64,000 nucleotides of DNA, from the NCBI GenBank assembly GCA_015228815.1, contig JADGCV010000026.1, positions 1 through 64,000 of the forward strand, given 5' to 3'. The translations under genes and the position numbers were made by a program. The notes below the pieces were generated by a model. It made no database searches and was not told where the DNA came from. It saw only the letters and a list, made by a program, of their open reading frames with translations. Shown piece by piece: positions 7,647-17,100 of this stretch (position 1 is its first letter; each line of letters starts with the position of its first letter). The stretch is from Magnetococcales bacterium (GTDB taxonomy: Bacteria; Pseudomonadota; Magnetococcia; Magnetococcales; UBA8363).

Positions 7647-10600
7647 TCAGGCCCGTCCACCGACATTGAAACTCCAGCGTTTGTCGTAGAGTTCCAACAT
7701 TTTCCAGTGAACGATGGGAATTTCCATCAATCCCTCGTCGCGCATGCGAAACAGTTCGACCGGTTCGAGCGCCCGGACAACACAACCCCGCATCATGGGA
7801 TTGAGGAAATTGTTCTCGCCAAACGCCCCCCCCGACGCCAACACATCCACCTCGCCCCCCGCGGCATCCCCGAGACGCACACGCCCACTGCCGACCAGCC
7901 ATAACGTGTGCCGTTCATGAAGAGACAGTTCCTCTCCCGCCGCCAGAGCGATGGGGACGAGGCCACGGGCGAGACGGTCCAGGGTAAAGGAGGTCGTCGC
8001 CTCGCCAAAAAGCCAGGTCTTGCGCAAGAATCTGATTCTTTTCATGACCTCGACAAAATCCTGCTTCAATCCGTTTCGTTCCAGGAAATCAAGCATTCCC
8101 GCGTGCGACAGGCGAATGACCATGCAATCGGAAATGCTGCGCAGGGTCCATGAATCCTCCGATTCGAGCCCGAGAAAATCGATTCCTCCGAGAAACGATC
8201 CGATCGACAGATGGTTGACGACCTCGTTGCACGATTCCAGATAGGCCACGGTCCCCGAAAGGACCATTTCGAGATAATCGTTGGAATCCCTGGCGCGATG
8301 AATGATGGTTCCCGGATTGTAATGAACCAGTGGCGCCTGGATCAGGTGGTGAATCTGTTCATCCTCGACCTGCGGAAACATGGCCTTGAGAAAACCGAAC
8401 GCCTTGCCGGCCATCAGGTTTTTCTCGCCGCCGATCAGCACGTCCACCGCGCCGAAGGCCGCCTCGGAACCGATCTCCATCTCGGCGGGTGTCAATTTAC
8501 GGTCGATGTGGGCCAGGATCAGCCGGTCCGAGGGATCCTTGCGAAAATCCTCCGCCATTCCATGAATCATACCACCCCCGATGTCGAGTTTCTTCAGATT
8601 GGCAAATTCCAGATAGGTCCGTTTGATGTCCGCCACGACATGCGCCGGAATATCGTTCTCACCGGTACCGACCATGCCGTCCAATACCTTGAAGCCCGAA
8701 AGATCGGCCCAATGGGCATAGGTTTTCTCCGCCCCCTCCTCCCCGGCGCGGAACAGGAACATGGTATTTTCCACCGGATGCGGCGAATAGACCGGTTTGA
8801 CCCAAAGACCCTCACAATCGTTCCATTCCAGGGCCTTGAGATCATGGACATCGAAAAAATGATGAAACTGCCGTTCGTCGAGACTCATGAGGGCGGCAAA
8901 TTTTCGCGCGACCGACGCACGCACCACGGGAGCGGCAAAATAACGGACGCGCCGATCGGTCCGGATCAGGGCGGGCAATCCGGCGAAATGGTCATCGTGG
9001 GCATGGGTGTGGAATATGCCGTCCACCTCGGAGATGTCGATCCCCAGGGCAGTCAACACCTGCAATACCCCCGGCCCGGCATCGATCAAATAGACACGCC
9101 CATGAAAAAGAATGACGCTCGACATGCTGGGACGGGTACGATCCCAACCATCCCCCTGCCCGGTATGAAGGACGGCAAACGGGTGATGACGGGAAATGTT
9201 GTGCTGCCCCAGGGGATAGGGCGGATCGTAGGTCGCCCCCGGCGGCAGGTTGAGATCGACGTCCGCCGAGGCCCCGCGATAGAAAAAACGATAGGTGTTC
9301 AAAGCGATCCGCGCCACGCGAACGCCGTTGCGAATCTCGACCGCCTCGCCATCGACATACAGGGAATCGAGCATCTGCGACGGCTCGCGAATGGCTCCGA
9401 AGGCGAATTTCAGTTTAAACTTCATCATCAACCCGGCGGTGTCCTCGTCCATCCCCTCCGCCATCAGTTCCTCCCTGCCCAGAAGCCCGTAATTGCCACG
9501 GTGGATGTATTGCATCTGCGCCCGGACCTGGGATTCCCGTCCGATCAGCATCGGCTTGACACCGGTATTGTTGGGGTGTTTGGGAAGGATCATCCCCTGA
9601 CGGTACAACATCTGCAACACCGGAAACTCGGCCAAATTGGCAAAGCCACCGTTTTGAATCAGCAGGTCGGACAGAAGGATCACATTGGGTCCCGTTTCCC
9701 AGGTCATCCCATCCCTGCCGGTTCGCTGAATCAGTCCCCGATGCATCAAATGTTTGACGACCTCTCCGGGACAGCCGCACAAAATGTAGAGTCCCGCCTC
9801 GGGAATCTGCATCCAGATCACGCCGGGGATCACCTGAATCGTCCTCAGATTGTGCATGGCTTCGCGCAAGGCGCTTTCCGCCTGCTTGCGGACCGATATT
9901 TCCTTTTCCAGTTCACCGGTTCGCGCCCGAACCTGCCGCCGCAACACCAGGTTGACGGCGAACAGAAAAACCACCGTCCCGCCACCCGCGCTCAAGGCCC
10001 ACCAGAACCATGGAGGAATCAATACCTTTTTCTCGCCGCCGAACCATTGATTGAACGCGGCATGATAAATCGACGATTCATCCCCCTTGAGCGCCTTGAG
10101 ATGACGGTCGATCGTGGCGATCAACCCGGCATGGGTCCCCTCCTTGACGGCATAACGAATTTCCATGGCACAACAAACGATCGGACTCTTGAACACCGCG
10201 TAGGCATGATCGATGACCATCCCTGTCGCCCGGGAGATGATCCCCGCATCGGCATCCCCCTCCTCGACCCGGGAAAGGACTTCGTCATAACTGTTGACAT
10301 AAATCATGTCATAGGAAAAATCAAAATCGTGCAGCAGTTTCTCGATTCCGGAAGTATAGATATCCCCCGTGACCCCGACGAGAAGTCGGTCCTTGAGCCA
10401 TAATACGGAATCGGCTTCCTTTTCAGTGGTATAAACCTGACCCCAGTTGGAAAACACCGTCTGTCTGGTGAAATCGAAGGCCCGGTCGCGTTCCTCGGTA
10501 TAGGCGATGGCGGGCAACAGGTCGATCTCCCCCTGTTCGAGACGCTTGAGGCACTCCTCCCAGGTCCCCGGAATAAAATGAAGATTCCATCCTTCCTCCC

Positions 10601-10796
10601 GGGCGATGTACTTGAGGATGTCGATATAGAATCCCTGGGTTTCTCCGTTGTCATCGACGGAAAGACCCGGAGGATTCTGATAGACCCCGACACGAACCGA
10701 GGTCGTCTGCACGGCCCGGGCCACGGAAACCAAACCCGTCAACACCACGCAAACCACGAGAATCCGTACCGCCCCGTTCACCCAGTTGTGCGCCAT
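7647..10796 (-). CDS. Membrane protein with solute-binding sensor, metallo-beta-lactamase and cNMP-binding-like domains
   Basis: From ATG 10796 the product is 1049 residues, with a signal peptide ending ARA. Residues about 30-255 are a family-3 solute-binding domain (VRVGVYQNPPGLSVDDNGE, LEQGEIDLLPAIAYTEERDR). One membrane helix (about 262-285) and a short coiled coil (about 290-318) follow, so the rest should be cytoplasmic. After a domain of about 200 residues I do not recognise comes a metallo-beta-lactamase fold with the metal motif HTHAHDDH (about 596-603), DAGPGVLQVL and later histidines. The C-terminus has two cyclic-nucleotide-binding-like beta-barrels, the first with YNPGTIIHRARDSNDYLEMVLSG and the second with AAGEELSLHERHTLWLVGSG and GGAFGE. 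An upstream ATG at 10922 adds 42 residues without signal character. It looks like a one-protein receptor with an enzymatic output; ligand and substrate are unknown. Confidence 0.78.
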   Translation of the reverse strand: MAHNWVNGAVRILVVCVVLTGLVSVARAVQTTSVRVGVYQNPPGLSVDDNGETQGFYIDILKYIAREEGWNLHFIPGTWEECLKRLEQGEIDLLPAIAYTEERDRAFDFTRQTVFSNWGQVYTTEKEADSVLWLKDRLLVGVTGDIYTSGIEKLLHDFDFSYDMIYVNSYDEVLSRVEEGDADAGIISRATGMVIDHAYAVFKSPIVCCAMEIRYAVKEGTHAGLIATIDRHLKALKGDESSIYHAAFNQWFGGEKKVLIPPWFWWALSAGGGTVVFLFAVNLVLRRQVRARTGELEKEISVRKQAESALREAMHNLRTIQVIPGVIWMQIPEAGLYILCGCPGEVVKHLMHRGLIQRTGRDGMTWETGPNVILLSDLLIQNGGFANLAEFPVLQMLYRQGMILPKHPNNTGVKPMLIGRESQVRAQMQYIHRGNYGLLGREELMAEGMDEDTAGLMMKFKLKFAFGAIREPSQMLDSLYVDGEAVEIRNGVRVARIALNTYRFFYRGASADVDLNLPPGATYDPPYPLGQHNISRHHPFAVLHTGQGDGWDRTRPSMSSVILFHGRVYLIDAGPGVLQVLTALGIDISEVDGIFHTHAHDDHFAGLPALIRTDRRVRYFAAPVVRASVARKFAALMSLDERQFHHFFDVHDLKALEWNDCEGLWVKPVYSPHPVENTMFLFRAGEEGAEKTYAHWADLSGFKVLDGMVGTGENDIPAHVVADIKRTYLEFANLKKLDIGGGMIHGMAEDFRKDPSDRLILAHIDRKLTPAEMEIGSEAAFGAVDVLIGGEKNLMAGKAFGFLKAMFPQVEDEQIHHLIQAPLVHYNPGTIIHRARDSNDYLEMVLSGTVAYLESCNEVVNHLSIGSFLGGIDFLGLESEDSWTLRSISDCMVIRLSHAGMLDFLERNGLKQDFVEVMKRIRFLRKTWLFGEATTSFTLDRLARGLVPIALAAGEELSLHERHTLWLVGSGRVRLGDAAGGEVDVLASGGAFGENNFLNPMMRGCVVRALEPVELFRMRDEGLMEIPIVHWKMLELYDKRWSFNVGGRA

Positions 10797-11135
10797 TCCC
10801 CAACCTTTCACCAATTCCAACCCCCATATCGCTAAAACCCGCCCAAGCATCACCGTGCCGTCACATTTTCTCATTAATGCAATTCTCGCGCCAGCAATTT
10901 CCTTGCCCCGAAACGGTTTCAACGGATCGACCTCGGGTCATGAAACAACATGACCCTTGGCCGTCATCGAAGCAATACCATTAATTTATGATTTAAATAT
11001 ATTATCGAATCAATATTTCCATTTTTCAGGCACACGATCATGCCAAGAGAAAAATTTGATTGAAATACTCCAATAGATGATTCAGGATGATGGACTGGAC
11101 GTTTTTGATCATCGATCATCCCGAAAGAAAAAATC
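10797..11135. other. AT-rich divergent intergenic region
   Basis: 339 bp separate the sensor-hydrolase gene from the giant repeat-protein gene. The stretch from about 10970 to 11120 is clearly more AT-rich than its surroundings and probably holds the promoters of both genes. The repeat-protein start at 11136 is preceded only by a weak AAAG. I see no gene or repeat here. Confidence 0.45.
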
Positions 11136-14100
11136 ATGAAACTCTTCCGCAGGAATCGCCAACGGTTCGATGACCAGAACATTGCGCAGCGAAATGCCCC
11201 CGCGCCGATCGCCTTTGCCCTGGAGCCAAGGATCATGTTCGATGGCGCCGCCCCGGAAACGTGGAGCGACCTCCAGGTACCACCGCACCCCGAGGCGGAG
11301 GCAATTTCGGAGCCGCAACCGGTGCAATCCGGTCCACACTCCGGGGAACAGGAAGGAAATCACCCCCTGCGGGAGGTGGCCGTCATCGATACCGGAATCG
11401 CCGAATATCAATCCCTGATCGACGCCCTGAAGGGAAAAGAAAACGATGGCGCGGACACCATCGAAGTGGTTTTGATCGAAGGGGGACAGAGTGGTCTGGC
11501 GCGGTTGGCGGCGTGGGCACAACATCGGGAACAGGTCGATACCCTGCACCTATTCACCCACGGTTCCCCCGGATTGATCACCCTGGGAAGCGATGTCCTG
11601 ACCTTCGACACCCTGAAGAATTCAGAGACGGCTGCGGTTTTGGCAGCGTTGGGTCATGCCTTGACCGAGGATGGAAACATTTTGATCCATGGTTGCACCG
11701 TGGCGGCCCATGCCGAAGGGAACGACTTCATCACCCTCCTGGCGCACGAGACCGGAGCCGACGTGGCCGCATCCATCGACGCCACGGGAGCCTCCCGCCT
11801 TGGAGGAGATTGGGACCTTGAACGGGCGACCGGTCCGATCGAGTCGAACATCCTGGAACATCTTGCCCGAAACGACCCCTTCGACCATCTCCTGGAGACC
11901 GTCACCTTCGTCGCCGGCGATCTTGTCAACAACACCGATGCGTTCACCAAATCCATCGGCGGTCAGACGTTCACGATCACCCCCGGGTCCAGCCCTTTTA
12001 TCAACATTCAGACCGACATCCCCGCCTTGACCGGACTGTATGTCCTGAACTCCGACCTGAGTGCCGGAAACGGTACTGAATTCACCCTTGCCGCCCCCAC
12101 CAACTACACCTTCGACCTGGGGTCCTTTCAATATACCAGCGACCGGGGCGCCCAATCCCTGACGCTGACCCTGACCCTCATCGACAACACGACCGATGCC
12201 CAAACCTATGCCACCACCGGGAACTCCACCGTCCAAACCTTCAATACCTTCACCACGGCGGCGGAAGATGTGAGAAGCATCAAATTCGTCACCAACGAAT
12301 TGATCTACTACAACAATTTCGTCATCACCGACGTCAAGCCGATCCCGACCGCCCCCACCGTTGCCTCGGTCAGTTCCGACACCGCCAACGGCTCCTACAA
12401 GGTTGGGGATACGGTCGATGTCAAGGTCACCTTTTCCGAAGCGGTCACCGTGACCGGGACGCCGCAAATCACCCTGGAAACCGGGACCACCGACCGGACC
12501 GTCGATTATTCCAGCGGCTCGGGGACCACCGAGCTTCATTTCACCTATACCGTGCAGGCTTCCGATACCTCCAGCGACCTTGACGTCACCGGGACCACGG
12601 CCCTCGCGCTCAATGGCGGAACCATCGCCAGTACCGCGACCACCACCAACGCCACCCTGACACTGGCGGCGCCGGGGGCCGCCAACTCCCTGGGCAATGC
12701 CAAGGCCCTGGTCATCGACACCACCGCGCCCACCGTGGCATCGGTCACCTCCACCACGGCCAACGGTACCTACAAAACGGGCGACGCCGTCAACGTCACC
12801 GTCAACTTTTCGGAAAACGTCACCGTCACCGGGACCCCGACCCTCACCCTGGAGACCGGGACCACCGACCGCACCATCGATTATGTCAGTGGTTCGGGAA
12901 CCAGCGCCCTCGTCTTCACCTATACCGTCCAGGCGGGCGATACCAGCGCCGACCTGGACTATACCGCCACAACCGCCCTGGCCCTCGGTGGAGGAAGCAT
13001 CAACGATACCGCTGGCAACGCCGCGACCCTCACCCTCGCCACCCCCGGCGCCGCCAATTCGCTCGGCAACGCCAAGGCCCTCGTCATCGACACCACCGCG
13101 CCCACCGTCTCCTCGGTCACCTCCACCACGGCCAACGGTACCTACAAGACAGGCGACGCCGTCAACGTCACCGTCAATTTTTCGGAAAACGTCACCGTCA
13201 CCGGGACCCCGACCCTCACCCTGGAGACCGGGACTACCGACCGCACCGTCGATTATGTCAGTGGTTCGGGAACCAGCGCCCTCGTCTTCACCTATACCGT
13301 GCAGGCGGGCGACTCCAGCGCCGATCTTGACACGACCGCCACCACCGCCCTGGCCCTCAACGGAGGCAGCATCAATGATGGCGCCGGCAACAGTGCAACC
13401 CTTACCCTCGCCGCCCCAGGGGCCGCCAATTCGCTGGGCAATGCCAAGGCCCTTGTCATCGATGGCGTCGCGCCGACGGTCGCCTCGGTCTCGTCCAGCA
13501 CCGCCGATGGTTCCTACAAGGCGGGAGACGCCGTCAACATCACAGTCAACTTTTCGGAAAACGTCACCGTCACCGGCACCCCGACCCTCACCCTGGAGAC
13601 GGGGACCACCGACCGCACCATCGATTATGTCAGCGGCACGGGATCATCGGCTCTGGTGTTCACCTACACGGTTTCCGCCGGAGATACCGCCAGCGACCTC
13701 GACTACACCGCGACAAACGCCTTGAGCCTGAATGGTGGTGGCATCGCCGACAGTGCCGGCAACAGCGCGACCCTCACGCTCGCCGCCCCCGGCGCCGCCA
13801 ATTCGCTGGGCAATTCCAAGGCCCTCGTCATCGACACCACCGTCCCCACGGTAACCTCAGTCACCTCGACCAGCAACAACGGCACCTATTATCCCGGCAA
13901 CACCATCAACGTCACCGTCACTTTTTCCGAGGCCGTCACCGTCACCGGCACCCCGACCATCACCCTGGAAACGGGAACCACCGACCGTGACGTCGCCTAT
14001 GCCAGCGGCTCCGGAACGAACACCCTGGTCTTTACCTATACGGTGCAGAGCGGCGACAACAGCGCCGACCTGGACTATACCGCCACCACTGCCCTTTCCC

Positions 14101-17100
14101 TCGGAGGCGGCAGTATCAACGATACCGCCGGCAACGCCGCGACCCTCACCCTTGCCGCCCCCGGCGCCGCCAATTCCCTCGGCGCCAACAAGGCATTGGT
14201 TGTGGCCCTGGCCCCTTCGGTCACATCGGTTTCCGCCACCACCGCCAACGGAAGTTACAAGAGCGGTGACGCCATCGCGGTAACGGTCACCTTTTCGGAG
14301 GCAGTGACCGTCACCGGAACGCCGACGATCACCCTGGAAACGGGCACCACCGACCGCAACGCCACCTATGCGAGCGGTTCCGGAACCACAACCTTGACCT
14401 TTAATTACACCGTTCAGGCCGGCGACGGCAGCGGCGATCTCGATTATACCGCGACCAACGCCCTGGGCCTGAACGGCGGCACCATCCAAAACGGCCAAGC
14501 CGTCGCCGCGAGCCTCACCCTCGCCAGTCCCGGCGCCGCCAACTCCCTCGGCGCCAACAAGGCGATCGTCATCGACACCACCAGTCCCACCGTTTCCTCG
14601 GTCAACGCCACCACCGGCGACGGTTCCTACAAACAGGGCGATACGATCAACATAATCGTCAACTTCTCCGAAGCCATCACCGTCGCCACCGGCGGCGGCA
14701 CCCCCTACCTGACCCTGGAGACGGGAACCACCGACCGCAACGCCACCTATGCCAGCGGCACGGGATCGACCACGCTTGTCTTTTCCTACACCGTCCAGGC
14801 AGGCGACACTTCGAGCGATCTTGAGGCCGTTTCCACCGCTGCCCTCGTGTCCAACGGCGGCACCCTCAAGGATACCGCCGGAAACGACGCCACCCTCACC
14901 CTCGCAAGCCCCGGCGCCGCCAACTCCCTTGGTGCCAACAGGGCGATCGTCATCGATACCACCAGCCCTACTGTTTCGTCGGTCAGCGCCTTCACCGCCA
15001 ACGGCTCCTATAATGGCGGTATCGTCATCGTGACCGTCACCTTTTCCGAGGCCATCACCGTCGCCTCCGGTATTGGCGCCCCCTACCTGACCCTGGAGAC
15101 GGGAACCATCGACCGCAATGCCATTTATATCAATGGTTCGGGATCGACTTCTCTTGCCTTTCTTTACATCGTTCAGGCGGGTGACACATCGAGCGACCTG
15201 GACGCCGTGTCCACCGCGGCCCTCGTATTGAACGGCAGCACCTTCAAGGATGCCGCCGGCAACGACGCCACCCTCACCCTTGCCAGCCCCGGCGCCGCCA
15301 ACTCCCTCGGCGCCAACAAGGCGATCGTCATCGACACCACCAGCCCCACGGTTTCCTCGGTCACCTCCACCACCGCCAACGGCTCCTACAAACAAGGCGA
15401 TACCGTCAACGTGACCGTCACCTTTTCCGAGGCCATCACCGTCGCCACCGGTGGTGGCACCCCCTACCTGACCCTGGAGACGGGGACCACCGACCGCAAC
15501 GCCACCTATGCCAGTGGCTCCGGATCAACCGACCTTGTCTTTTCCTACACCGTCCAGGCAGGCGACACTTCGAGCGACCTTGATGCCGTTTCCACCGCCG
15601 CCCTCGTGTCCAACGGCGGCACGCTCAGGGATGCCGCCGGCAACGACGCCACCCTCACCCTGGCCAGTCCTGGCGCCGCCAATTCGTTCGGTGCCAACAA
15701 GGCGATCGTCATCGATACCACCAGTCCCACAGTCACTTCGGTCGGTTCGACAACCGCCAATGGCACCTATTTTCCAGGGAATACCATCGACATTACGGTA
15801 CTGTTCTCGGAAGCGGTGACCGTCACCGGAACACCGACACTCACCCTCGAAACCGGAACCACCGATCGCAGCGTCAATTATTCCAGCGGATCCGGGACCA
15901 CGACCCTTGTTTTTTCTTATACCGTGCAAACAGGGGATCTGAGCAATGATCTGGATTATACCACGACGACCGCCCTGGCCTTGAATGGCGGCACCATCAA
16001 CGATGCCGCAGGAAATGCCGCGACCCTCACCCTGGCGACCCCGGGAAATGCCAACTCCCTGGGAAATGCCAAGGCCATCGTTCTGGCGTCGCTACCCACC
16101 GTCACGGATGTTACCTCAAGCACTGCCAATGGCCTGTACAAGGTGGGTGATACCCTTGCCCTCACCGTCACCTTTACAGAGGCCGTGACCGTCACCGGAA
16201 CCCCAACGATCACCCTGGAAACGGGAACCACCGACCGCAGCGCCACCTATGCCAGTGGTTCCGGAACCACGACCTTGACCTTTAATTACACCGTTCAGGC
16301 CGGCGACGGCAGCGGCGATCTCGATTATACCGCGACCAACGCCCTTGGCCTGAACGGCGGCACCATCCAAAACGGCCAAGCCGTCGCCGCGAGCCTCACC
16401 CTCGCCAGTCCCGGCGCCGCCAACTCCCTCGGCGCCAACAAGGCGATCGTCATCGACACCACCAGCCCCACGGTTTCCTCGGTCACCTCCACCACCGCCG
16501 ACGGTTCCTACAAACAGGGCGATACCGTCAACGTAACCGTCACCTTTTCCGAAGCCATCACCGTCACCACCGGCGGCGGCACCTCCTATTTGACATTGGA
16601 AACGGGGACCACCGACCGCAATGCCACTTATGCCAGTGGTTCGGGATCGACTTCTCTTGTCTTTTCTTACATCGTTCAGGCGGGTGACACATCGAGCGAC
16701 CTGGACGCCGTGTCCACCGCGGCCCTCGTATTGAACGGCAGCACCTTCAAGGATGCCGCCGGCAACGACGCCACCCTCACCCTTGCCAGCCCCGGCGCCG
16801 TCAATTCTCTTGGCAATGCCAAGGCGATCGTCATCGACACCACCCCGGCGGTCGTCAATCGGGTATCCTCCATCACGAGCAATGGCACCTACAAGGAAGG
16901 AGATACCCTGAGGATCACCGTCCATTTTTCCGAAAACGTCACGGTCACGCAAACCCCCACCCTGACACTCGAAACAGGAAAGACCGATCGCGCCGTGAAT
17001 TATGCCAGTGGTTCGGGAACCGACACACTGACATTCACCTACACGATACAACCGGGAGATGTCAGCGAAGACCTTGACACCATCGCCACCACCGCGCTCG

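Noticed and set aside
8211-10403. 730-codon plus-strand frame opposite the sensor-hydrolase gene
   Set aside because: No domain or ribosome site; the minus strand encodes clearly conserved domains over the same DNA.
13857-15395. Long minus-strand open frame (512 codons, Gly/Asp-rich) inside the repeat gene
   Set aside because: It mirrors the plus-strand Ig-like repeats codon by codon and has no recognisable domain; an antisense shadow of repetitive GC-rich DNA.
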